This document shows positions 29,023-38,621 of a DNA stretch of 64,000 nucleotides, one piece after another (position 1 is the first letter of the stretch; every line of letters begins with the position of its first letter). The notes below the pieces were generated by a model. That model ran no database searches, was not told where the DNA came from, and saw only the letters and a program-made list of their open reading frames with translations. Source of the stretch: Sphingomonadales bacterium (GTDB lineage Bacteria > Pseudomonadota > Alphaproteobacteria > Sphingomonadales > Sphingomonadaceae); NCBI GenBank assembly GCA_016721875.1, contig JADKHG010000014.1:62001-126000 (forward strand). The letters are read 5' to 3'. The position numbers were made by a program, and so were the translations under genes.

Positions 29023-30371
29023 TGCTGAGGCTGCTTGATTTCCACAATAGTCGTGAGAAACGGGTCGAATCGATGCTGCCGCTTTGGCTTTGGTTATGTC
29101 TGCTGCTTGGTGGAGCTAGCCAAGGTGGAGCGATAGCCAATTCGGTGTTGCAGGTCGGCGGCGCTGCACTGATTGCCTTGTGGCTGTGGAACGGCACACG
29201 CCTGAACATTCGGCAGGATGAGCATATACCATTTTACCTATTGATCGCGGCCTTGGTGTGGATCGCAATCATGTTCGTTCCTTTACCCCCAACGATTTGG
29301 CAGCTGCTACCGGGCCGGGATTTTGTTGCTGAAGGCTATCGGCTTTTGGGAATGAAATTGCCTTGGCTTTCCATGGCGATGGCGCCGGATCGCGCGCTTC
29401 GCAGCGCGCTGGTGCTGCTGGTACCGATAGCCACATGGCTGCTGGTTCGGCGCATGGATCAGACCAGCCGACGGCGCATGGCCATGGGGATCGCCGTCAT
29501 CGCGGCAATATCCGCAGCAATCGGCCTGCTGCAAATGTCAACCGGACCAAATTCGGTACTGCGACTTTACTCGCCGACAAACCAAGATTCTCCCGTCGGT
29601 TTTTTTGCCAACACCAACCATTTTTCGCTGTTTTTGGCGTGCAGCCTTCCTCTGGCTGCCGCTTGGGTTGCAACCGTTGACACAAGAAAACCTGCGAAGC
29701 GCAAATTGCTCCTGGGGCTATGCATATTTGCCGCGCTGGTGGCCACTGCACTTATCGTAGGGAAATCGGTTGCCGGGTTGGCATTCTTGGTTTTGGGATT
29801 GATCGGTACGGCCCACATATTGTGGAGCCGATTTGCATCTGGACGTCATAAGCTGGTATTTGTCACTGGGGTCATCACAGCCGCGCTGATCGCGGTGGCT
29901 GCGCTTACCGCTATCGGGACGGGAACATTAGGCGCGAAGTTCGAAAACGCACCCACCAGCCGAAGCAACCTGACCCCGGTAACCATTGCAGCTGGCACAG
30001 ATATGGCGCCTACCGGATCGGGTCTAGGCAGCTTCGCTCAAGTCTATGCCATGCATCAGCCGGATCGTTTTACCACCACGACATGGGTCAACCACGCCCA
30101 TAATGATTATGCAGAGCTCTATCTTGAACTGGGTTTTCCCGGATTAATTCTGGTCGCAATTTTCCTCGTTTGGTTTTTGCTGCAAGGCTATCGCATCTGG
30201 CAACAACGCGATGACCCCAACATGCTTTTCGCACAAGCAGCATGGTTATCGGGTAGCTTCATGTTGCTGCACAGCATTGTCGATTATCCGCTGCGCACCG
30301 CCGCAATGGCAGCCTTGTTTGCAGCGATGATTGGGTTGTTATCTCGGCCACCGACGGTGTCAGGAAGGTAG
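29019..30371 (+). CDS. O-antigen ligase/Wzy polymerase family protein
   Basis: 450 residues with about eleven or twelve hydrophobic helices and a large periplasmic loop of the Wzy_C/O-antigen ligase domain, roughly residues 190-390. The loop includes SPVGFFANTNHFSLFLACSL and TTWVNHAHNDYAELYLELG, where NHAHNDY is the characteristic conserved motif of this family. In this operon, behind Wzc and an unknown protein, polymerisation of lipid-linked repeat units is a more likely role than ligation to lipid A. The frame is intact, and the start overlaps the upstream gene. Confidence 0.88.
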   Translation: MMLRLLDFHNSREKRVESMLPLWLWLCLLLGGASQGGAIANSVLQVGGAALIALWLWNGTRLNIRQDEHIPFYLLIAALVWIAIMFVPLPPTIWQLLPGRDFVAEGYRLLGMKLPWLSMAMAPDRALRSALVLLVPIATWLLVRRMDQTSRRRMAMGIAVIAAISAAIGLLQMSTGPNSVLRLYSPTNQDSPVGFFANTNHFSLFLACSLPLAAAWVATVDTRKPAKRKLLLGLCIFAALVATALIVGKSVAGLAFLVLGLIGTAHILWSRFASGRHKLVFVTGVITAALIAVAALTAIGTGTLGAKFENAPTSRSNLTPVTIAAGTDMAPTGSGLGSFAQVYAMHQPDRFTTTTWVNHAHNDYAELYLELGFPGLILVAIFLVWFLLQGYRIWQQRDDPNMLFAQAAWLSGSFMLLHSIVDYPLRTAAMAALFAAMIGLLSRPPTVSGR

Positions 30372-30378
30372 AACTGGT

Positions 30379-30918
30379 TTAACCAAACCGAGATTTGATC
30401 GTCTTGGCGGGAACGCCACCTACAACCATATTGGGTTCGATGATTGACTTAGATACAACAGCACCGGCAGCAATTACGGTGCCTTCCGCAATGCTCACGC
30501 CTGCCAAGATCGTAACCCGCGCTCCAATCCAGACATTGCGACCAATCTGCACCGGGGCTTTCAAAACTGATTGATATTTTATGGGTGTCTCGAGGTCGTC
30601 TATGCCGTGATTGGTGGAGATGATTGATGTACCATGTCCTATCGCCACATGATCGCCAATCGTTACCCCGCCAACACAGCTCAAATTCGAATCCCGATTG
30701 ATCGAGACATGCTCACCCACCACCAATCCTTCAAAACCTTCGATGAAGACATTGGCAAAAATGTTGAGATGGTCCACGCGCTTGCCTGTTATCGCTGCGA
30801 TCAGACGTCTACGAATTGATAGCGCCCACATGCCCTCGAAGCGCATGAAGACAATATAAAGGCGAACATATATTTTTTCCAGAAATCCGAGTTTTATCAC
30901 GTCAGCAACATCCTTCAT
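30379..30918 (-). CDS. Hexapeptide-repeat O-acetyltransferase
   Basis: 179 residues with a left-handed beta-helix. The hexapeptide run VVGEHVSINRDSNLSCVG ... VTIGDHVAIGHGTSI ... VQIGRNVWIGARVTIL ... IAEGTVIAAGAVVSKSI is clear from residue 60 on, and STNHGIDD contains the catalytic His loop of WcaF/NodL/CysE-like acetyltransferases. N-terminal 50 residues are helical. It likely acetylates a sugar of the exopolysaccharide using acetyl-CoA. It overlaps the flippase gene by 4 nt (ATGA) and converges with the polymerase gene at 30371. Confidence 0.88.
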   Translation of the reverse strand: MKDVADVIKLGFLEKIYVRLYIVFMRFEGMWALSIRRRLIAAITGKRVDHLNIFANVFIEGFEGLVVGEHVSINRDSNLSCVGGVTIGDHVAIGHGTSIISTNHGIDDLETPIKYQSVLKAPVQIGRNVWIGARVTILAGVSIAEGTVIAAGAVVSKSIIEPNMVVGGVPAKTIKSRFG

Positions 30919-32186
30919 TCTGAATGGATTCCCTGCACTATCGATTGTTGCCGAAAATATTGCCGTCTGGATGAAATCGTCAGCACGGCAAAAAATATCA
31001 GCAATTCCAGCCCCTGCAAAATGGCAAGCGTCGCTAAAAATTGCTCCAAGCTCGCCCTAACCGTCCAGGCAAACGCAAAAGCCAGAACAATGGCCACTAC
31101 GCCCGCCATATTGTGATAGAGCAGCCAAGCGGGGCGCTGCAACACGAACACCGTTGTCGCCAGCGACATTGTCACGCTGCGGATTGCGAGCATCGGTGCC
31201 ATGATGATCAGGATCGTTGCTGCCAGATCCCAGCCTTCACCCAGATAGATGGTGAGCACCGGCCGGGCGAGAAACAGCATACCGGCAAGCATCGCCAAGC
31301 TGATCAGGCCTGACCAGAGCAAGGTGAAGCGATATTCCTGCCAAAACTCCCCACGTTCTTCAAAGGCGCGTGCGGCGCGCTGGAAGAACACCTGGCTCAG
31401 CGAATCATTGAACAGCTGGAGCGGCAGCACCGCAATCCGTTGACCAACGGAAAAATGGCCGACAGCCTTTATCCCGTAAAGATATTGCATAAAAAAGGGT
31501 ATCAGGTTGAAGGATAGGGCAGCGAGCAGTGTACCAGGCAAATCAACGCTAACTTGGGTGCGAAAGCGACGGAACATCGCACGCATGTCATCTTTAATTG
31601 GTCGGCCGATGCCATAAGTCCGGCCCGAAATGAACAGCCCCGTCAATGCTTGCGCTGCCAGTCCCAGACAAAATCCGACTATAAGCCCCAATGGTGACCG
31701 CCAAAGAAGCGCCAAGCCGAGCTGCAGTAGCACAGTAGTCGCTGTCCGCACCACCACTCCTACAGAAGCAAAACGAAAATTTTCATGTCGCATCAGAAAC
31801 ATGGTGGAGGCATTGGTGACTCCCGTAAGCAGTACGGCGAGAAAGAACATCGGCGCCAGCCAACCCAGCGACGGCAGGCTGGCATGCCACCACCAAAGCG
31901 CAACCAGGGAAGTGGAAAATATCGACATGATCAGGGCAACAGAAAAACACAGCCACAATGTGGCGCGCTTTCCTTCGTCCGGTGCCGTTGTTATGGCCAG
32001 TTCAAATCGGCCACAGGCGATAGCCCCCGGTATTGCCGAAGCCGCGATAAAGGTGCCGAACAGACCAAAATCCGCCGGTGAATAGAGTCGCGTGAGCAAT
32101 GGGTAACTCGCAAGGTTAAAAACCTGCGCCAGAACTGTGCCTGAAAAAAGCGCTAGAAATTGGTGGGAAAACTGGCTGCGATTCAT
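30915..32186 (-). CDS. Polysaccharide flippase, Wzx/MOP family
   Basis: 423 residues with about twelve hydrophobic helices. The N-terminus FSGTVLAQVFNLASYPLLTR with LYSPADFGLFGTF is the usual first and second helices of Wzx-like oligosaccharide flippases, and SFNLIPFFMQYLYG marks the start of the second half. It moves undecaprenyl-diphosphate-linked repeat units across the inner membrane. It is coupled to the acetyltransferase downstream and follows a second polymerase-like gene. Confidence 0.88.
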   Translation of the reverse strand: MNRSQFSHQFLALFSGTVLAQVFNLASYPLLTRLYSPADFGLFGTFIAASAIPGAIACGRFELAITTAPDEGKRATLWLCFSVALIMSIFSTSLVALWWWHASLPSLGWLAPMFFLAVLLTGVTNASTMFLMRHENFRFASVGVVVRTATTVLLQLGLALLWRSPLGLIVGFCLGLAAQALTGLFISGRTYGIGRPIKDDMRAMFRRFRTQVSVDLPGTLLAALSFNLIPFFMQYLYGIKAVGHFSVGQRIAVLPLQLFNDSLSQVFFQRAARAFEERGEFWQEYRFTLLWSGLISLAMLAGMLFLARPVLTIYLGEGWDLAATILIIMAPMLAIRSVTMSLATTVFVLQRPAWLLYHNMAGVVAIVLAFAFAWTVRASLEQFLATLAILQGLELLIFFAVLTISSRRQYFRQQSIVQGIHSE

Positions 32187-32197
32187 GAAGGAAAACG

Positions 32198-33398
32198 CTA
32201 AATTTGACCCACAAGCGGTTGCTTGGGTTCTGTATCATAGCCAGCTGGCGCCGACGATGACCCTTTGCGTTTGCGCAACTGCCCTACCATTACAATCGCA
32301 CCGATGACGACAAGCAGTGCCGGCGTCGCCATTTCGCGCTGTCGAAGACCCAAACCCACATTATAGTACATGAAGGCCAGCATGAGATAGAGTAGCAAGA
32401 AATGGATGGTTGCAAACCGGATGGCGAGCGAACCACGAAAAGTTCCCCCAAAGGCGGAAGTTGCGCAACAGCAAGACCGTAAACGCGACCATTGCGACAT
32501 TCTGGAATGAGGCGATAAGACCGAAGACGCCGTTCATATCGATGAAAAATGGTCGGTACAATAGACTGATCAGTTTCACCGGAAAGGATGATGTGGCAAG
32601 TGTGTTGTCTACTCCGCGGGTTGCCGCTGTGGTCTGTTGTTCGACATAGCTGGCGATCGAATCCACGCTGGACAGGTCAACTTGCAATTCTGATTGCAAA
32701 GTTCCGAACAATATAAATCCGCTGGCCGCAGCTGCGACTATGAGCACAAGCCGCGCAATCGTAGGAACCCCGCGGCCAGCGACCAGTGCCAATGCCAATG
32801 CGACCACCGAAAGCAAGGCGACATGGGCGCGAATCAGCACCATGATACCGATCGCCAACCCGAACCAGTACCAGCGGCTCGATATGTGAAAACAGCTCCA
32901 TACCGCGAGCGCGCATGCCAGAAACAAGGGGGCATCCTTGCCGATCGCAGCGGTCCAGAAATACATGCCCGGCAGAAACATCAGGCCCATCATTAGCGGT
33001 GGTAATGCGGTATTAAGTGCTTGCGCTGTCTCTTCCATCGTCCGCATGACCAAAGCTAGGCCCCAAACCCCCAGGGCCTGATAAACAAAGAAATAGTCGA
33101 GATAGCTGCCACCAAATACATTGCGCATCGATTGCGTTACATGGACGATAAACATCGTTCCAAGGCCAAAGCCTCTCTCAAAAAAACCGTAAACATCGTA
33201 ATAATAGAGCTTTGTGTCAGCATCGCTGGTCTGGACAAAGCGGTAATAAATATAGGCCGACACAACATGCAAAATGGCAATGATCAGAAACAAAGCAAGA
33301 CGGCTATTATCTTTGCGCGGAGAAAACCAGGCGAAGGCAACCAAGCTCAGCAATATGCCGAAAATGCCGAGAAAAGTCACAGCGGCACCAACCTGCAT
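32198..33398 (-). CDS. Second polymerase-like polytopic membrane protein, frameshifted
   Basis: About 400 residues, ten or more hydrophobic helices. The sequence has SDADTKLYYYDVY after the second helix and FWTAAIGKDAPLFLACALA, resembling the FW...GKD...F motif of EpsG/EpsK-like and other exopolysaccharide polymerase membrane proteins. The frame breaks near 32440 at TGGGGGAAC; the other frame continues GSLAIRFATIHFLLLYLML and ends with TAG at 32198-32200. It sits 11 nt before the wzx start on the same strand. Because a Wzy/ligase-type protein is already present at 29019, this could be the polymerase of a second glycan. Confidence 0.7.
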
Positions 33399-33519
33399 TT
33401 GTCGCGGTGCGCGTTTTTCAACGGTAAAGGCAAAATGGCAAACATCTGGAATAGCGCCTAACAGCCGTGCAGGAAAAAGGCCAGCACCGGTATGCCAAAT
33501 CTTCTGCCTTTGGCGGTCG

Positions 33520-36508
33520 TCAGATTATGACAAAACTGTCGGGACCAAGCACGGTATATGGCGCCAATGTCGCGAACAATATTTGCGCCAAACCACCATT
33601 GCCGTCAGGGTCGTAATAAAGGGAACCGGTCTCGGCATCATAAATGATCCTGTGACCTCCATTTTGCGCTGCAGTTCCCTCGAAATATGCAGATGTGGGT
33701 AACGAACCCAAGTCAAGCGCTGAAAACACGGCTAGAGCAAGCTGAACTTGATCCACACCAAATTCGAAATCAGAAATCGTATCAACGTTGCTTGCAGACA
33801 GCGCGGTATCAAACCGGAATTGGTCTGCGCCTACCCCTCCCGTCAGTTGGTCAGATCCGATTCCGCCTTGTAACAGATCATTGCCTTCGCCGCCGTCCAA
33901 TAGGTCGTTTCCGCCAAAGCCGATCAGCCGGTCATTGCCACCTAGGCCAAGCAGCGTGTCTCCGTTTATCGAGCCTCGCATCTGGTTGCCTACGGCATTG
34001 CCCGTTCCAGTATAAGCGGCCGTGCCGGAAAAGCTGAGATTTTCCACCCATGCCGCAAGTGTATAATTCTGCAATGAAGTGAATACCGTGTCATAGCCCG
34101 GGTCAGCCCCCTCGATCACAACATCACTGGCACTGTCGACATAGAAAATGTCATTGCCACCGCCGCCAACCATCACATCATTTCCGGTGCCGCCATCCAA
34201 AATGTCATGATCCACGCCGCCATTGAGGACATCTGCTCCTGCACCGCCACGCAAAATATCGTTGCCTTGATAGCCAATAAGGAAATCACCGAGCGCACCG
34301 CCTTCAATGACATTGTTCTGCGCATTGCCATAGCCGTAAAGTCGCGCGTCTTTGACCGTAAAATAGAGATTTTCGACATTGGGGGCAGCGTGAAACTAGC
34401 CAGCGCAGAGTTAACACTATCGGTACCTTCCCCCCGCATCTTCAGACACTAGGGTCGCCAAATTGCTAACGAAATACACATCATTGTCCGTGCCGCCCCT
34501 AAGGTCTGCCACCAGTCCATTGTCGTCAAGACTGTCTGTTCCGGCCAATCCCAATAGCGTTTGCCATTGCAGTGCCGGCTTTAGATCATTGGCGTTTGCA
34601 TCGCCTAAAAGTATGTCGTCCGCAGACGTTTCACCGTTGATAGTAACCGTGACCGTCGCAGCGCTGCCGCCTGAAAGGCTATAGGAAAAATTGTCGGTCG
34701 CGCTATGGAAACCATAGCCGTTCAGTGCATCGGTAAGCGCGTTGAATGCCCCATTTGGATCATACAGCAACTGCCCGTCTGTCTGCAGCGTAACCCGCGC
34801 CCCACTTGCCAACGTCACCGTATCTCCAAACAGTACAGCTGTTCCGTCGATCATCGCAACCTGATCGAGACGCTGATCGACGTCAGCTTCATTCGCCAAA
34901 ACATCGATAGTAACAAACTGCTCTCGGTTACTGTTGCCATGTCATCCACGGCGCTTGCAGCGTCATGGACATCAATCACAGTCAGCGATGCTGTTACGGC
35001 ATACTGACTGCCATTGATTAGCGTCAGTTCGGCTGCCAGCAGACGGGCGGTGGTAAAAGGCGCTTCGGATTGGTTGCGGAAATAGATGTTATCCAGCAAT
35101 GCCTCGACCATTGCAGGGCTGGCTGCAGAATTCAGTATGATCTGCAAATCACTGCCATTAGCACCGCCGCTGATTGTCCCGATGGTCTGGCCATTATACC
35201 GGACAATTGCGCCCGACAGGCTGATCGGGCTTGTTGAGGCAAGCGCCAGCGTCAGCGGTGGAAAAATGGGACAGATACTCCACTCGCAACACCGCTCCGT
35301 TCAGATCGGCATTCCGGCCAGTCCGAAATCCGTTGTCGCAAACAGCTTCAGGTCCGAACTGCCCTCTGTATAGGTGAGAATCAGATCATGCCCGGAGCCG
35401 ATCAGCTGCGTCGTCGGAGAAATCGTCGCAGTGCCAGAGACCGGAAAATTCAGCCCGCCCCGTGCTTCAATCGATCCGCCGGTCCAGCTCAAATAGCCCG
35501 CCTGATCGGAATGCACACCGGCAACGCCGACGCCCGATGTGCCATCACGCACGGCCAATGCATCGCTGTCCGTCACATCAAAATCAGATGGCGTGCCATT
35601 GCCCGATGTCGTCACCTCAAGCGCGAAGAGGCCGCCCTGAAAATAGCTGTTCGTGGCGGTGCCGCTGACACCGCCAATGCGGAACGCGATGTAATTATAG
35701 GCGATGAAAGACGAATCCTGGATAAAGAGACCATTGACCGGCAACGAACCGAGCGAGATTAGCGCCGATCCGGTCGAGGGGTCCATAATCTCGATATGGG
35801 TGTTGATGATCTGGATATTTTCCAGCGGCAGGACAGACGATATCAGACTGAAGCCCAAAAACGCTCGACCGATTGCCGAAGAATTTTCATAGGTGATGTT
35901 GCGCGAACCAACGATGGGGTGGAAATAGGCCTCGGTCGGGATATCACCATCGCCATCGCGCGCATGGACATTGGTCAGAGTGATGCCATCCGCAAAAAAC
36001 TGCTCGAAATGCACCTGTGAATTATATGTGTTCACATCTTCATAGCGGCCGCTGGCCGGAACGCCCGTGGGACCGCCATTGAAAAAGGCGCCAAGGTTGC
36101 CAGCGGCATAATTGGCATAGCCGGTGGCATTCATCACATCGATCCGGGCTATATCAAAATCGGCGGAGAAGCGCATGAAAATGCCATTCAGCCGCAGGCC
36201 GCTGGGGAAATTTTGGCGGCGTCGACGGTGAAGTCGCTCAGCGTTATCCCGCTGCTATGCTCCTCTGACATGATGACAGCGTTGAACTGCGCAGAGGGAA
36301 TGGCAAAATCGCTATCGGCACGGATGATGGTGTCATTGCGCCCGCTGCCCATCAATGTTTTGTTGGACGGAACAAAGATCGGGGATTCAATCAGGAACAG
36401 GCCCGGTTCCAATATGACGGTCGAAACATTGGGCTCCGCCAACGCGGCGTTGATGATAGCCGCCAAGTTAGGACCGGCATTGGCCGAAATGTGAACAATA
36501 TTCGTCAT
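33520..36508 (-). CDS. Large beta-helix (pectate-lyase-like) protein with RTX C-terminus, multiply frameshifted
   Basis: Together about 990 residues. The N-terminal part from 36508 starts MTNIVHISANAG and is a right-handed parallel beta-helix of the pectate lyase/mannuronan epimerase kind (VILEPGLFLIESPIFVPSNK, LMGSGRNDTIIRADS, ITLTNVHARDGDGD, IQIINTHIEIMD). A middle cadherin-like/beta-sandwich part follows (about 34450-35250; ISGETSADD-like strands). The C-terminal RTX calcium-binding nonapeptides include GGAGADVLNGGVDHDILDGG, GLGGNDRLIGFGGNDLLDGG and GVGADQFRFD, marking a type I secretion substrate. Frame breaks are near 36190, 35290, 34900, 34430 and 34370. It likely processes or binds the exported polysaccharide outside the cell. 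Confidence 0.75.
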
Positions 36509-36596
36509 ATTTATGACAAACCTACACTAAAGCGAGTCCGACGCCAAATTAATCCCGTAACAATTTGTCACAGTCCTGAGGATGAAACGCTCCAGG

Positions 36597-36625
36597 CGCT
36601 CAAACCCTTCGCAAAGGGTTGAGCG
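36597..36625. other. Hairpin between methyltransferase gene and beta-helix gene
   Basis: CGCTCAAACCCTT and AAAGGGTTGAGCG are near-perfect inverted arms around a short CGC loop. It is located in the 168-nt gap between two minus-strand genes. A poly-T tail is not obvious, so it is only a possible terminator for the upstream operon. Confidence 0.4.
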
Positions 36626-36676
36626 TCGAGGCTATGCGTCTTTATGTTTGGGTTTGATTGCCAAATTCGCCACAAT

Positions 36677-37616
36677 TCAGCCGGGTTTGCGCCCAATCAC
36701 AATGCAGGACACGCTTAGATTTAGTTTGAGTGCGCGGTCCAGTTTGACGCCGGTTTGGGGCAAATCATAGGCTTCATCAATTTCAAAACCTTGTGCCTTC
36801 ACAAATTCCGAAAATTCTTCTGGCGAGCGCCACAGATAGATGTGATCGGGCGCGGGGCTGTTGATCGGCGCGTTAATGAAGATGCGGCCGCCAGGTTTCA
36901 GCGCGGCACACAGCGACTGCAGCGCCAGATCGGGCCGTTCCAGATGCTCCAAGACCTCACTGATCACTGCCGCATCAAACTCATCATGCCGCGCCGGGGC
37001 AGCCAATACATCCTGCTCGACAATGGAAATCTCGCGCGTCACGCCGAGTCTGGACAGCGCTTGTTTGGCCTCTGCAATGCTCGAAGGGCTGACGTCCCAG
37101 GCTTCCATCCGGCCCAGCTTCGCTTCATTGGACGCAAAGCACAGGAAAAAGCCGTGGCCCGGCCCCACTTCCAGATAGGATCCGCCTTCGGGAATGGATG
37201 GTAAAAGCGGGTTCGGAACAGGTCAAAGGCGCGGGCATGGGGATCCCAGATGATTTGCGAGATCAGGATGCCGCGGACATAACGCGACATATAATCTGCA
37301 TTGCTTATATACTTCGCGATAGGCGTCTTCGAAGGTGCTTAACCGGTAGCTGCCTTCGCGGCGGAAATGGAACTCCTCTTTCCAGAACTCCTCACATCCA
37401 GCGATAGTCGGCGCAGTAAAGCGCCAAATCGTCCTGCATGCCGGTGAGCGCGAGTTTGGCGAATTCTTCAGTCCGCGCGAAGAATTCGGGCGTATCATCC
37501 TTGAACCGCGCATCAATATAGCGCTCATGTTCGGGCCAGTCGGCAATAATGGCGTTGGCAACAGTGGCTATGGCTGGATAGCTGCTAAGTTTCTGGGAGA
37601 GTTCGCTCATTATCAT
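36677..37616 (-). CDS. SAM-dependent methyltransferase, frameshifted
   Basis: About 310 residues when repaired. The N-terminus from 37616 (MIMSELSQKLSSYPAIATV) is a helical domain ending DDLALYCADYRW; after breaks near 37395, 37300 and 37180 the sequence continues EEFWKEEFHFRREGSYRLS, then SYLEVGPGHGFFLCFA, the SAM-binding motif, MEAWDVSPSSIAEAKQ, and VISEVLEHLERPD, a typical Methyltransf_11/25 motif IV. It lies directly downstream of a run containing an acyltransferase, ACP and FkbH genes on the same strand, so it may methylate the same small unit, as in methoxymalonyl-type pathways, or a sugar. Confidence 0.7.
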
Positions 37617-37645
37617 TCCTGTCCAATGGGGTTGTGGCTGCGCGA

Positions 37646-38307
37646 TTAACCGGCGGCCTGTAAATCATCAATGATGGATTCCGTTGCACGCAGCGCAGGC
37701 ACAAAATCGCAGCCGCGCACAAGCATGTCCTGCGAGCCTTGCAGGCCGACAATCTTGGCCGGAAAGCCGGAGATCATTACCCCGGGGCGGTTGAAACTGT
37801 GGGTGACCACAGAATTAGCGCCAATAGCGCAATCGCTGGCAATGCGCAGTGGGCCGCTCATTTTAACACCCGGACCGATATAGACATTGTCGCCAATGAT
37901 CGGCGCATCAAATTCGGGCACTTCGGCTGGGTCCATAATGACGGCCGAACCGGCGATTACGGTGCCGATATGGATTGGCAATTGCGGCCGATGCACGCAT
38001 CCTGATGCACCATCAGCGGCCCGTAATGCGGCAGCGCGATGCCTGGGCCAAATACATTGAGGCTGATAGAAAAGCCGCAGCGCATCGAAAGCCTGCGAAA
38101 CCAGAACATCAGGGGCGCACGGACGATGAAGGGCGCGCCAATGTTCAGCAACCACTCGGCAATCCGCAGCAGCACAAGAAAGCGCACAACCGGGTTCATC
38201 ACAAATTCGATCACGGGCCTGCGACCCGAACGGCTATAATAATCAGCCGCCATGAAGGCGCGGCAATCGAGCCAATTGTGGATGCGGTTTTCGGGGAGAG
38301 CGGGCAT
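37646..38307 (-). CDS. Hexapeptide acyltransferase (serine-acetyltransferase-like), frameshifted
   Basis: About 218 residues. The N-terminal half from 38307 is helical (LPENRIHNWLDCRAFMAADYY) with a basic amphipathic stretch and reaches ALPHYGPLMVHQDACIGRNC; one lost base near 37980 moves the rest to another frame, LPIHIGTVIAGSAVIMDPAE ... APIIGDNVYIGPGVKMSGPL ... CAIGANSVVTHSF, hexapeptide repeats of the left-handed beta-helix fold. The HYG segment resembles the catalytic His region of CysE-like enzymes. It may acylate a sugar or the product of the adjacent carrier-protein pathway. Confidence 0.7.
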
Positions 38308-38325
38308 GGAAAATGCGCGGACCGT

Positions 38326-38565
38326 TCAGCCTGCCTTTTGGGCAACAAGATCGGCCAGTTCACCCAGATTTTTCAGGCCAACGACTTCGCTCGGTTGAAA
38401 ACGGATGCCAAACTTGTTTTCGACTGCCAGAACCAGCCTTATGTGGCCAAGGCTGTCCCACTCCTCGACATCGGCAGAGGTTGTTTCAGCCGAAAGCGCC
38501 CCTTCATATTCAAACACTTCGTCAAAAATCTCCGCCATATTGGCGATAATTTCACTCTGATTCAT
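38326..38565 (-). CDS. Acyl carrier protein
   Basis: 79-residue acidic ACP. The start at 38565 gives MNQSEIIANMAEIFDEVFEY. WDSLGHIRLVLAVENKFGIRF around residues 36-56 contains the DSL motif, whose serine takes the 4'-phosphopantetheine arm, followed by the conserved helix III region. An AAAGGA ribosome site precedes the ATG. It lies 57 nt downstream of the FkbH-like gene and 19 nt upstream of the acyltransferase gene. A dedicated ACP beside FkbH is the classical arrangement for making a glyceryl-thioester. It is not the fatty-acid ACP, whose gene normally sits beside fabF/fabD. Confidence 0.9.
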   Translation of the reverse strand: MNQSEIIANMAEIFDEVFEYEGALSAETTSADVEEWDSLGHIRLVLAVENKFGIRFQPSEVVGLKNLGELADLVAQKAG

Positions 38566-38621
38566 GGGATTGGTCCTTTGAAAACTGGCTGCTGATAGCA
38601 GCAAAAATCTGATTGGTATTG

